Shown piece by piece: positions 11,401 to 22,118 of a DNA stretch of 64,000 bases. A model generated the notes under the pieces. That model was given only the letters and a program-made list of their open reading frames with translations. It made no database searches and was not told where the DNA came from. Position 1 is the stretch's first letter. Every line of letters begins with the position of its first letter. The position numbers and the translations under genes are program-made. Source of the stretch: Lotus japonicus (lineage: Eukaryota; Streptophyta; Magnoliopsida; Fabales; Fabaceae); contig NC_080041.1 in NCBI RefSeq assembly GCF_012489685.1, positions 24,975,780 to 25,039,779 of the forward strand, written 5' to 3'.

Positions 11401-11483
11401 TCGAATCTTTGCTTCTCTTGATCTTTGGCAGTTTGTGTGGTAGAAGCAGAAACATTCGCCTTAGGTTTCCTTGATTTGCCCAT
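8481..11483 (-). pseudogene. Env-like (third) ORF of the Sirevirus, broken by TAG
   Basis: One continuous minus-strand frame of 1,001 codons runs from ATG 11483 to the stop at 8481-8483, interrupted by a single in-frame TAG at 9933-9935. The first part (517 aa) starts MGKSRKPKAN. It has a conserved globular region (about residues 50-330) and then a low-complexity, acidic and basic tail with KRRK clusters and S/E/D repeats. The second part is proline-, threonine- and serine-rich, then has a charged helical region. ORFs of this position and composition in legume Sireviruses are called env-like. No signal peptide or clear membrane segment is visible here, so an envelope role is doubtful. The upstream GTG-initiated extension to 11561 was rejected as start. 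Confidence 0.8.
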
Positions 11484-11910
11484 GATTCTTAGAGATGGAG
11501 GTTTAGGGTTCAGAGAGAGGAGGAAATGTTGGAGGAAGGAATATGAATGATTGCAATGCACACGGATAGTTTCAAAACCGTAAGTGTAAGTGAGTGGGAG
11601 ATCGTGTGTGACAGTGCATATAGTGGGTTTAATGGTAACCGTTGATAGTTTTTCTAAGAAATTAAAGGCAAAATCAACGGTTATAAAATATATAGTCTGA
11701 AAATAGCATAGTAGAAGAGAGTAGACATCATCATTATAGCAGATATACCACGCGACTCAAGGAACTATGTCACAAGTGAAGTGACACGTGTATTGTTGTC
11801 TACCACAGAAGTTTAACCAGTGGGCTAAGAGCTTCTGATCGAGTAACTTCTGAAAGGGGTAACATCTGATGACTTCAGAGGTACCATGGTCAGAAGTTCT
11901 GAAGAAAACC

Positions 11911-14900
11911 TTACTCTGGACAAAAATCCATGTTCAGGTTTTCAAGAATAAATAGAAACCTATCTTCTGCCAAGAGCTTAGTAAAGATATCTGCCCACTA
12001 ATGGTCAGTATCAACATACTCTAATGATAGAGTGCCCTTCTGAACATGATCACGAATATAATGATACTTTACCTCTATATGCTTTGCTCTTGAGTGTAGA
12101 ATGGGATTCTTGCTGAGTGAAATAGCAGCTGTGTTGTCACAGTAGATGGGAACTTTCTTCATAGACAAGCCATAATCTTCTAGATGATTCTTCATCCATA
12201 TGGTTTGAGTACAACAAGTGGCAGCTGAAACATATTCTGCTTCTGCAGTTGATAGGGCAATTGTGTTCTGTCTTTTGCTTGACCAAGATACAAGATTTGA
12301 TCCAAGGAAATGACAGCTTCCAGAGGTGCTTTTCCTTTCCACTCTATCTCCAGCAAAGTCAGCATCACAAAAACCTGAAAGTGTATACTCTGATGTTTTT
12401 CTATACATCAAGCCAAGGTTAGTAGTTCCTTTCAGATATTTGAGGATCCTCTTAATAGCAGTTAAGTGAGTCTCTCTAGGATCTAAATTGGAATCTAGCA
12501 CAGAGATGCACACTAAACAATATATCAGGTCTAGATGCAGTTAAGTAAAGAAGAGAGCCTATCATTCCACGATAGAGCTTCTGACAAACCTTAGAGAAAA
12601 CTTCCTCTTTCTCAAGAATGCATGTTGGATGCATTGGAGTCTTTGAGATGTTGCAGTCACTCATGTTGAACTTCTTCAGAAGTTCCAGGGTGTACTTCTT
12701 CTGATGGATATAGGTGACTCCTGGTCGTTGATCTATTTGAATTCCCAGGAAGTATTTAAGTTCTCCCATCATGCTCATTTCAAATTCAGCCTGCATTAAC
12801 TTAGAAAATTCCTTGCACAAGGAGGGATTAGCAGAACCAAAAATGATATCATCAACATAAATCTGAACTATAAGAATGTCATTCTTATAGGTTCTGCAGA
12901 AAAGAGTATTGTCACCTTTACCCCTTACAAACTCATTCTGTAGAAGAAAGGAGCTGAGCCTTTCATACCACGCTCTGGGAGCTTGCTTCAATCCATTGAG
13001 TGACTTCTTGAGCTTGTAGACATGCTCTGGGTGTTTGTCATCTTCAAAGCCAGGAGGTTGCTTGACATACACTTCTTCTGAAATGTAGCCATTGAGGAAG
13101 GCACTTTTGACATCCATCTGATGGAGAATGATGTTGTGATTTACTGAGAAGGAAATCAGTAGCCTTATAGCTTCAAGCCTTGCTACAGGAGCAAAGGTCT
13201 CAGTGTAATCAATTCCCTCTTGTTGACTGTAGCCTTGAGCTACCAGTCTTGCCTTGTTTCTTGTTACTTCTCCTTTTTCATTCAGCTTGTTTCTGAATAC
13301 CCACTTGGTTCCTATGACATGGAAACCTTTGGGTTTGGGCATTAAGGTCCATACATCATTCTTGGTGAACTGATCTAGCTCTTCTTGCATTGCTTGAATC
13401 CAAATTTTGTCTTCAAGAGCTTCATCAACTGATTTCGGCTCAATGAGAGACACAAGTCCCTTCAGACTCAGAAGAGTCTCTTCTGAAGGTTTGAGCATAG
13501 ACCTGGTTCTGACGGGAGCATCTTTGTTGCCAATGATCAGTTCTTCTGGATGAGAAGCAACTATTCTTTTCTTCTTCTGAAGTGGATCAGAAGTTGTTGG
13601 AGAATCTTCAGATGCTTCTGCCTCTGGAGCAACATCCTCTGGGCTTTTTATTGGTTGATTTGCTTCTGAACAGTCAATGCTTAAATCTGCAAATCTTTCA
13701 AACAGCTTTGACTTTTCTGAGCCAAGCTTATCATCAAATCTAATCTGGATGGATTCCTCAACAGTTTGATGAATAATATTATAAATTCTAAACCCTTTAG
13801 ATCTTTCAGAATAACCAAGAAAATAACATTTTAAAGCTTTGGAATCGAATTTACCCAATTGCTCCTTAGTGTTGAGCATGAAGCAAGTACTTCCGAATGG
13901 ATGGAAGTAGGAGATGTCAGGTTGTCTTCCTTTGCATAGCTCATAAGGAGTTTTCTCCAGAATTGGTCTAATGGAGATTCTGTTCTGGATGTAGCATGCA
14001 GTGTTGACTGCTTCTGCCCAGAAGTGCTTGGCCATACTTGATTCTTGCATCATGGTGCGAGCCATCTCCTGAAGAGTTCTATTCTTTCTTTCAACTACTC
14101 CATTTTGCTGGGGAGTGCGAGGACAAGAGAAGTTATGAGAGATTCCTTGAGAGTTGAATAATTCTTCAAAAGCTTTGTTCTCAAATTCTCCACCATGGTC
14201 ACTTCTGACAGTAATTACGGAAGATTGAAACTCCTTCTGAACTTGGGTAATGAAGTTGGTAAACACAGTATGTGTTTCATCTTTGTGCCTTAGGAACTTT
14301 ACCCATGTCCACATGCTATAATCATCTACAATGACTAACTCATACTTCTTTCCTCCAATGGATTCAGTTTTCACTGGTCCAAAGAGATCAATGTGAAGTA
14401 GCTCAAGGAGCCTTGTTGTAGATACTACATTCTTTGCTTTAAAAGGCTTCTTGGTGAATTTACCCTTCTGACAAGCTTCACATAGAGCCTCTGATGAATA
14501 CTTCAGACGAGGCAATCCTCTGACGAGATTTAGCTTGCTAAGTTGAGAAATTTTCCTGAGACTTGCATGTCCTAGACGTCTGTGCCAGATCCATTGCTCA
14601 TCAATAACTGACATGAGACACTTAACCTTCTGAGATAGCAGTTCAGAAGATCTGATTTTGTAAATATCGTTTTTCCTCTTCCCAGAAAACAAAACAGATC
14701 CATCTATTTGACTAACAGCTTTGCATCCGGTTTGATTGAAGATCACATCGTAACCTTTGTCAGCAATTTGGCTTATGGAGAGCAAATTGTGAAATAATCC
14801 TTCCACCAAAAGTACATCATTGATAACTGGAATTTTTCCATCTCCTATGGAACCTTTTTCAATGATTTTTCCCTTCTGGTTTCCTCCAAAGCCAACGTCT

Positions 14901-15154
14901 CCTCCTGACTTAAGCGGTGTCAGTTTTTGGAATATAGACCTTGTGCCCGTCATGTGTCGCGAGCATCCATTGTCCAGGTACCATGACAGGTGTCTTAACT
15001 GAGCTGCATAAGACGTCTGCAACAGGAATAATTTTTGCTTTAGGTAACCACATCTTGGGTCCTTTCTTGTTAGTTTTCCCAGAAGTTCTTGGAACTTTGG
15101 GTGCAACAGGAGGATAATGCAGAGGAGCTTGAGTATAATCTTTAGACATATCAA
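11911..15154 (-). pseudogene. pol: Copia pol: protease, integrase, reverse transcriptase, RNase H
   Basis: The main frame (12476-15154) carries, in order: a protease-like motif [13 protein letters not shown]; the integrase zinc finger (HRRLGH ... CEACQKGK); the integrase core with the D-D35-E residues ([29 protein letters not shown]); and the copia RT ([28 protein letters not shown]). RNase H (FCDADFAGD, STAEAEY, YCDNTAAI, HIEVKYHY) lies in another frame at 11998-12513, so there is a frameshift near 12485-12513. An in-frame TAG at 11998-12000 truncates the tail, which otherwise runs to the stop at 11911-11913. The protease active site reads D-N-G where aspartic proteases have D-S/T-G. Pol overlaps gag by about 245 nt in a different frame. 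Confidence 0.93.
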
Positions 15155-16784
15155 GTTTAAACTTCCCCTTTGGTTTCACCACCTTTGGTGTAACCTTTTC
15201 TGGAATGACAGTGCCAGCAGGAACGAAATGTTTATGCAAGGGTTCGCGTTTGGACTGAATTGACTCATCTTTCATGGATTGAAAGTAGCCAAGGCCACTG
15301 TTCCCATTTCTGCTCATGCCATAGATCATTGAAGCCATAAGACTTCTGTCTATGCCCTTTGCAAGGAACTTTTGAAATGCTTTCTCATATTTTGTCTCAT
15401 ACTTAACATCAGATGATGCAAGTTGGACTTCTAACACATTATTTTTAGCACGAAGAACAGCATTGTCATTAACAAGAATATAGTTTTCATCCATGAGTTC
15501 AGAGACTGACTTCTCATGAACTTCTGAAGAACTGGTTTTAGCAGCATATTTCTTTTTGCGCTCTTTATGCTTATTTAGCAAAATATCATGTTTCTTCATT
15601 ATTTCAGATAAAGCAGTTCTTAGCTCAGATAGAGAGAAGTCAGAGAATACCTCATCATCATTTTCAGAGTCTGAATCATCTTCTGAAGCTTCAGCACCTC
15701 TGCTGGTGGTAGCCATTAGAGCCTCCACAGCTTCATCTTCTTCTGACTCAGCTTCTTCAGAATCAGTTGCATCAAAGGTTATGAGGGCTTTCTTTTTGAA
15801 GACTTTTCTTGGTCTCTTGTCCTTCTTAAGCTTGGGACAGTCACTCTTGTAGTGCCCAGATTCCTTGCACTCGAAGCAAGTGACTTCCTTTCCAGATGAT
15901 TTCTTCTGACCAGATGAAGATTCATATCTTCCTGAACTTTTCTTTGGTCCTTTGCCTTTGCTATGTCTGTTCTTCCAGAGTTTGCTTAACCTCTTTGTGA
16001 AAAGAGACAGCTCTTCATCATCAGACGCATCTGATAGCTCTTCAGATGAATTTTCCTCTTCTGCCTGATAGGCTTTTGCTTTGTCAGACTTTGACTTAAG
16101 AGAAATAGACTTGTCTTTCTTCTGAGGCTTGTCTCCTTTGAGTTCAATCTCATGGCTTCTGAGATGACTCACGAGCTCTTCTAACTTCAAAGAGTTCAAA
16201 TTTCTGGAGAGTTTCAGGGCAGTGACAAAAGCTCTCCACTCTTTAGGCAAACTTCTGATAATCTTCTTGACATGATCACCAGTAGAGTAGCCCTTGTTTA
16301 GCACTCTGATTCCAGCAATCAGAGTTTGAAACCTTGAGTACATCTCCTCAATGGTTTCACCAGATTCCATCTTAAACTGCTCATATTGTTGTATGAGAGC
16401 AAGAGCCTTGGTTTCCTTGACCTCTTCATTTCCTTCATGCGTCATGACCAAGGAGTCAAAGATGGATTTAGCAGTTTCTTTGTCAGAGATCTTCTCATAC
16501 TCAATATATGATTTTGAGCTGAATAGCATGGACTTTGCCTTGTGATGATCCTTGAAACGCTTCTTCTGAGCGTCAGTCATTTCAGAACGAGGGATCTTCA
16601 CTCCTGAAGCATCTACTGGATCAGTATAGCCTTCAATGACCATATCCCAGAGATCTGGGTCAGTGCCAAGGAAAAAACATTCTATTCTATCTTTCCAGTA
16701 CTCAAACTTTTCACCATCAAAGATTGGTGCTCTGAGTTGATTGTTGTTGTTGTTGTTGTCAGCGGAAGTATTGGCTTGGGCCAT
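14910..16784 (-). CDS. gag: Copia Gag polyprotein
   Basis: Intact 624-residue frame from ATG 16784 ([10 protein letters not shown]); the earlier TTG at 16802 is not a plausible start. The first half matches the copia gag domain: [19 protein letters not shown] near the N-terminus, and later [17 protein letters not shown] and the [12 protein letters not shown] segment. A CCHC zinc knuckle (C-x2-C-x4-H-x4-[15 protein letters not shown], about residue 305) follows, with a lysine-rich flank, then acidic S/E/D-rich and coiled-coil-like stretches. Gag would package element RNA into virus-like particles. The 3' end overlaps the protease frame of pol in another frame, so pol expression would need a frameshift unless an indel caused the offset. 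Confidence 0.9.
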   Translation of the reverse strand: MAQANTSADNNNNNNQLRAPIFDGEKFEYWKDRIECFFLGTDPDLWDMVIEGYTDPVDASGVKIPRSEMTDAQKKRFKDHHKAKSMLFSSKSYIEYEKISDKETAKSIFDSLVMTHEGNEEVKETKALALIQQYEQFKMESGETIEEMYSRFQTLIAGIRVLNKGYSTGDHVKKIIRSLPKEWRAFVTALKLSRNLNSLKLEELVSHLRSHEIELKGDKPQKKDKSISLKSKSDKAKAYQAEEENSSEELSDASDDEELSLFTKRLSKLWKNRHSKGKGPKKSSGRYESSSGQKKSSGKEVTCFECKESGHYKSDCPKLKKDKRPRKVFKKKALITFDATDSEEAESEEDEAVEALMATTSRGAEASEDDSDSENDDEVFSDFSLSELRTALSEIMKKHDILLNKHKERKKKYAAKTSSSEVHEKSVSELMDENYILVNDNAVLRAKNNVLEVQLASSDVKYETKYEKAFQKFLAKGIDRSLMASMIYGMSRNGNSGLGYFQSMKDESIQSKREPLHKHFVPAGTVIPEKVTPKVVKPKGKFKLDMSKDYTQAPLHYPPVAPKVPRTSGKTNKKGPKMWLPKAKIIPVADVLCSSVKTPVMVPGQWMLATHDGHKVYIPKTDTA

Positions 16785-16848
16785 TGCTTGTTTTTCACAC
16801 AAGGTTCTGTATCACTGAACACTGTTAGGTGTTAAAATCAGAACCGGA

Positions 16849-16860
16849 GCTCTGATGCCA
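16849..16860 (-). promoter_or_regulatory. Primer binding site (initiator tRNA-Met)
   Basis: On the minus strand tggcatcagagc lies two bases after the 5' LTR. It matches the TGGTATCAGAGC complement of plant initiator tRNA-Met 3' end at 11 of 12 positions. Confidence 0.9.
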
Positions 16861-16862
16861 AT

Positions 16863-18108
16863 TGAAGGTGCGAAAAACACTAGAAAGGGGGGGGGGGGTT
16901 GAATAGAGTTTTTGTATCTCGGGTATACTTTTTGGCTTTTTCAAAACTCAAAGATAAAAACTAAGTGCTGAATAATAGAAGGTAAAACACACGAGTATTT
17001 TATCCTGGTTCACTTGAGATAAAAGCTCAAGCTAATCCAGTCCACCTGTGAAGGTGATTTCTTCCTTCTTCTGATGAAGGCAATCCACTAAAATCAATGA
17101 GTGTTACAACTGCACTTTGCAACCTGCTAAGTGACTAACAGTACACTGATTTTCTCACTAGTATCCTCTTAAGAAGCTGATCTACCGATCCTCTTAAGAC
17201 TAGCTAAATACTGAATCAGCCTTGATTCAGTCCTCTCAAGATCCGACCAACCTTGGTCTCTTGATGAACTTTACAATATGATGTAAAAGGTTTCGGGTTT
17301 ACAATGAGTGCTTCTAACAAGCGAATAGTAAACTCAGATGTTTAAGAACAGTGAAGAAATAATGCTAAGAGAATGGTTCGTTTTTGTTGAATACTTTCAG
17401 CAAAGTTTCTTCGCCTCTTTCTTCTTTCTTCAGCCTTTATATACTCCAAGACTTGTGATGTAGCCGTTGCTAGGGTTTTATCCGTTGGAGTGGCAATTCT
17501 GTAATATCATACTGCTAGGCTGTACAAGGTAGGTGGCGAACAGACTGAGACTTGTACGACGTTGTACTGTGATAGCGACCTGTCCTTTCACCAGTTGACT
17601 TGTGATGAATGAGCTTCAGATGAACGTTGATGAAGCTTCTGATCATCGTCAGATTGAAGCTTGGAGTCTTCTGACCATGCAACTTCTGCTACTGAACGAG
17701 TTCCTCAGAACTTCTGATCATCAGAGCTAGGATAGCTTAGGTCTTCAGAACCAACTTCTTGCAAGTCTTCAGAACTTGAGTCTTCTGCTTCTGGACCGTT
17801 CCACTAGAACATCTGGTCTTCAGAACTTTTGACTTGAGTTCTTCAGATCTTCTTGAGAGCTTCCATCTTCAGAGCTTCTGAAGTATTTGCCACTGTTCAG
17901 AACGAACATGGTAGGTTAATGAGCTCTCTTTTTAGTAACCCTTGGTTCTTCTTCTTCTGAACGAATAGGCTTGGGTCAGATTCAGAACCTGTTTGTCACA
18001 ACTTAAAAAAGACAAACGTTAGGGTACCACAATTGTTCATCATCACAAACCTTAATTGTAATCATCAAAACATAGAGATGCAACCACTGATCAAACCTTG
18101 ATCTTACA
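16863..18108 (-). repeat. 5' LTR of the copia element
   Basis: Direct repeat of 5864-7110, about 99% identical by hand comparison, with TG...CA ends. In the sense direction it would carry the element promoter. Most of the differences I counted are transitions. Confidence 0.95.
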
Positions 18109-18113
18109 GCATT

Positions 18114-18621
18114 GAACCAGCAACACCCTCCATATTCTATTTGCATCCTGGTGGATGGTTGCTCGAACCCCGTCATGATGAGAATGGGTGGTGGTGTAAT
18201 CATCTAGAACATGTCTGGGTGTTGGGGACAACACGATGCTATGGTATCGGTAGAGGTTCAAGCAATAGAGTTGGGCTTACAACACGGATGGGACCTTGGA
18301 TATCGACGAATCGTGTGCTACACAGACTGCTCACACGCGGTCACAGTTCTGCAATTTGATACTATTGATACTACACAGACTGCTCACATGCGGTTACTTG
18401 CATAAGAAGGATGGTCAACTGGGATTGCCATGTGTCGGTGGTGCAGAGATACCGTGAAAGCGTAACACTGCAACAGATGTGTTAGCTCGCCAAGCGGCAA
18501 GAGACGGCGAGTCGTGTCGTGTATGGAGTCAACCTCCTTTGAGCTTGATCCCAGCTTTGTTGCATGATGCAGTAGTGTAGTTTTGTTTGGTTTTTGTGTG
18601 TGTTCCTAATGCAACCAAAAT
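18114..18621 (+). pseudogene. LINE RNase H-like domain and 3' end (right part)
   Basis: This continues the LINE cut at 5863. The frame at 18211-18405 reads VEVQAIELGLQHGWDLGYRRI, then CYTDCSHAVTVLQ and HMRLLA. Another frame further on holds ADVLARQAARDGE and LSLIPALLHDAVV, the typical end of an RVT_3 domain. A duplication-like repeat of the ctacacagactgctcacacgcggt segment (about 18319-18342 and 18372-18395) and frame changes show decay. The unit ends at aaccaaaat just before the 16-bp target duplication. Confidence 0.75.
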
Positions 18622-18637
18622 AGAGTGTGAACTTTTT

Positions 18638-19742
18638 AGCACTCTAGCAAGGAAAAGAAGCCATCAATCTTGCCACAAATTGCTCCACAAGAAAATATCA
18701 TTCGTTGTTGAAAAGTAAGACAAAATGAAATCAAGGAGCGTGTAATAACACAAACGTACGACAATAGAATATATGGAATATATCTCTCATCTATTAATGG
18801 AATATTTTCATCAGGAAAAATCATCCGTTTAAGATAAAATCTGAAAAGCACCACAAAGCCAACACGAACCATCGAACCCAGTCCTAGAAAGAAAATACGA
18901 GTTGGAAAAGGAAATTAAAGAAATTTCATAAAGCCAAAGCTGAGTTATAACAAGACTTTTAACACATGAAAAATACTTCTTTTGCAGCAAAGATATGACC
19001 AAAATGCATATGTTTTTAAAAAGGTTGTCTAAATGACCCATGATAAAGTTTGGGTTAAATAACTCATCATCCAATCACATTGGAGATAAATGAGTTGGAA
19101 ATAATAAATTAATAAATAAAATATAAAAATTCCAACTCACTAAATTGTAACAGTTAAAAATTGTTATGATTCACGTATGACGATTGATGGTCAAGAATTC
19201 TTATGTGTCTATAAAATATTATCGTTTATAAATATGATATCTTCCAAACATTATAAACACTTGAAATACATCCAAGTCTTCACTAACATATTTTTTTTCT
19301 TATCACATCACCTAATAATATTTATTACCTTTTACTATTTCTCTTATTTTGAACATTCATTCTTACTTTGGATGTACACCTATTCCATGTCTATGCAACA
19401 TATACATTCTTTATTTTATGAGGAATTCGAATATTTAAACACCCAAGAATGATTATAAATCTTCTTTTTTTCCTCATTATATTTCATTTTCTATGAGATT
19501 ACATATATTACTTCTTTAACTCTCTTCTTTTCTCAACCATACATATGTACGTTAGTGGTGTGTACCCAATATTTTTCTTTTCCTCCAAAAATAGATTTGA
19601 CTTCTATAAAGTAAAGAAATTAGCTTAGAAAATAAAGTTATTAGAATCGTTGATTAGGAAATCATGATTGAGATTTAACCTGATAATTTATTATACATAT
19701 GTAATTACATTATCACAATTCACAATCACAACTATTGATCAC
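18638..19742. other. Intergenic, no gene seen
   Basis: AT-rich; the short ORFs lack recognisable domains and have no splice or codon evidence. Confidence 0.5.
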
Positions 19743-19745
19743 TTA

Positions 19746-20361
19746 GGCTATGTTTGGCACGTTTAGCTGATAAACTAGCTGAAAGTTGAAAAGTTAGTTG
19801 ATAACTGAAAAGCTAGCTCATAGCTGAAAGCTGAAAAGATACGTAATTATAACAAAAAGTGTTTGGTAAAACTAGCTGTTGAACAAGCTGAAATTGTAAA
19901 ATGACATAAAAGGACATACTTGTATAATTATTTTTATATTTAACATTACTTTATTTTCACATTAATACCTATATGATATTAATATTAAAATTATTATAAC
20001 TTTAAATGTTTTAATTTGACTCAATTTATTTATCATCTTAAAAATAGGTTTTCCGAAGGAACAAAAAAAATCATCTTAAAAATATAATATTAATTTTTAC
20101 TTATTTTATTTTAACATTCATACCTATATGGTGGAATTTTAATAAAATAATAAGGATAAAAATGACAATAAATTCAATAAGCTATAAGCTTTAAGCTATA
20201 AGCTACCTCAGATAGCTGAGGTAGCTTATAGCTTAAAACTTTAAGCTACTGAAATGAGCTCCTTCACCAAACACTTTTATAGAGCTTTTAAGCTAGTCAA
20301 ATAAGCTTTAAACTAGTCAAATAAGCTATAAACTAGCTGAAATGACATGTCAAACATAGCC
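19746..20361. mobile_element. Fold-back MITE with TTA target duplication
   Basis: The termini ggctatgtttggca (left) and tgtcaaacatagcc (right) are inverted, and the trinucleotide tta flanks both ends (19743-19745, 20362-20364). Both halves are made of agctagct/agctataagct-type words in opposite orientation. A perfect 21-bp hairpin with a 4-base loop lies inside at 20191-20236. The element is 616 bp and non-coding. The TSD suggests PIF/Harbinger. Confidence 0.8.
20191..20236. repeat. Perfect 21-bp-arm hairpin inside the MITE
   Basis: The arms 20191-20211 and 20216-20236 are exact reverse complements around the loop atag. It sits between direct and inverted copies of aagctataagctt-like words. 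Confidence 0.9.
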
Positions 20362-20364
20362 TTA

Positions 20365-22118
20365 ATAAACAATTGAAATAACTTAATGTATCTTTAAAAG
20401 TGACTTTCTCACTGTAGAGGAGCTAGATTCTCAAAATCATATCAGATAACTAAGGGAAATTTTTTAAGTTCATAGTTGAATTCCACCCAGGAAAGATAAG
20501 AATAAACCAAATAAGTGAAAGATATGATGTGCGATATGTGTTGCGAAGAAAAGAAACAAATAAAAAAAGATAGTAAGTAAAAATGAATGATTTTTTAATG
20601 ATTTATAAAATATAAGCCAACTGTATGAAAAAAACTAATTTGTCCTGAATTGTGTACATCACAACAATAACAACATTTATATACATTTTTTTCTTCATAT
20701 CTCTTTTATTCTGTCACATCACACCAAATTACACGATTCTTTCTTGAATACTATATTGAGTCAAAGGAGATGTTTAAAACTATGAGGATCTCGACATTGG
20801 ACTAAAAACAAATTACAAGTAGATTAGATACTACATTTTTCGATCACCAAATGTATGAGTCCTCTTATTTATAAAATGTTCTACATTTTCATTTTCTTCT
20901 AACGTAAACGTAAGACTTAATCATATTTGATATGCACATTGTTATGCGAAGGAAAATATACACCTATTTATGATGAGTAGTCTACATATATACACAGAAC
21001 TGATAAAATAATTGGGTGTTTGAGATAAAATTTAGAAAATGTTTGGTAAACACTCGTGAATGAGATGATAAAATGTGATATATGATTTGATATTATTACA
21101 CAAGGAGGGAAACAAAAATTAAGTGAATATGAGATGTTGCAATGTTTAGTGTTTATAAATCAGGATTGTTAACCTTGAACAAAACTTGATGAGTCCATAT
21201 ATTTGATGATGGCCACGCAAGACAAAAGTTTGGTACACCATATGGAAAATCTTTTAGGTTACACCATCCAACAACAAAGGCATAAGATAAGAGAGTTAGC
21301 GCCCTACCTTAACTTCAACTTTGGGACAGTAGTAACTAAAACGCGCCAGACAAGGAACTAACTCCGCATGAACACCTGCAAACATTGCAAAATGAAAACA
21401 CAAAATCTTCTCATATCCCTCTCTCTCTACTTTAATCGATGATGATATATATGCTCCATAGTTGATGGCAGCACTCAGCCACCCACTGATTTATTCTTTT
21501 TATAAATAGTATGTTTTTCATATATATAGCAAGCACAAGACAAGGGTTCGTACGAGGAACAGTTTTTCTTTTCTTATTATTGGAGAATTTAGCCGCACAT
21601 TCGCTTACATCTTTCCTCTAGATCTGTAACCAAAAAAAAAAAACTATTGCAATACATATTATTGTTCCCAATTGGTTTTGTCTCAATAAGACACATTAAT
21701 AATGATAACTATAATAGCATACTTGTTAATGAAATTATCATAACCCTTGCTATCATTGGTAACATTGTAAATGCTAATCATACGTACAATCATGTGCTAG
21801 CATTCCTGTAATACAACAATAATTAAGAGGATCATTTGGTCATCGAGTATAAATTAAACTAGTATTTAATTTAATTTACACATATAGTAGTCATACATGA
21901 TCAAACTAAAGTTTTTGCACAAAATCAAAATATTCAAATAAAATAAAGAGGAAAACTAAGAAAAAGGAAAAGATGAAGAAGAATTGTTAGCTGCAAATTG
22001 TAACCACCCACTATGATAAACATCATGATGATAATGATCTTAATTGATTGCAGCAGCAACATATATATTCTACCATGTAATGATGATGATAAACAAGTTT
22101 GTTCTGTACCGGTTTAGT
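20365..22118. other. 3' flank of the VQ gene, no other gene seen
   Basis: AT-rich DNA with a low-complexity (agat/cttc) character and no supported ORF. The VQ gene 3' UTR must lie near 21.95-22.12 kb, but no polyadenylation site could be fixed. Confidence 0.45.

Larger units (their letters stand above)
5864..18108 (-). mobile_element. Sirevirus-type Ty1/copia LTR retrotransposon, full length but defective
   Basis: A 12,245-bp element flanked by a perfect 5-bp target duplication gcatt (5859-5863, 18109-18113). LTRs of about 1.25 kb lie at 5864-7110 and 16863-18108. Coding order on the minus strand is 5' LTR, PBS, gag, protease-integrase-RT-RNase H, env-like ORF, small ORF, PPT, 3' LTR. Integrase before reverse transcriptase places it in Ty1/copia. 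The long env-like ORF after pol and repeated purine tracts before the 3' LTR point to Sirevirus (SIRE1-like) elements. My hand count gives about 11 substitutions and one indel between the LTRs (about 0.9%). At commonly used plant rates this suggests insertion within roughly the last million years. Pol, env-like and small ORFs all have in-frame breaks, so it is not autonomous. Confidence 0.92.
5020..18637 (+). mobile_element. 5'-truncated LINE split by a nested copia element
   Basis: A perfect 16-bp direct repeat, agagtgtgaacttttt, occurs at 5020-5035 and 18622-18637. After removing the 12.2-kb copia insertion (5864-18108 plus one gcatt copy) the enclosed unit is about 1.34 kb. It encodes, on the plus strand, the C-terminal part of a plant LINE polyprotein. 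The long TSD and 5' truncation are the signature of target-primed reverse transcription. At the 5' junction the TSD is followed by an inverted copy of itself (ttcacactcttc, about 5049-5060). Confidence 0.85.

Noticed and set aside
10291..11474. Plus-strand ORFs of up to 184 codons
   Set aside because: They are antisense shadows of the env-like ORF of the copia element, whose frame, composition and position are convincing.
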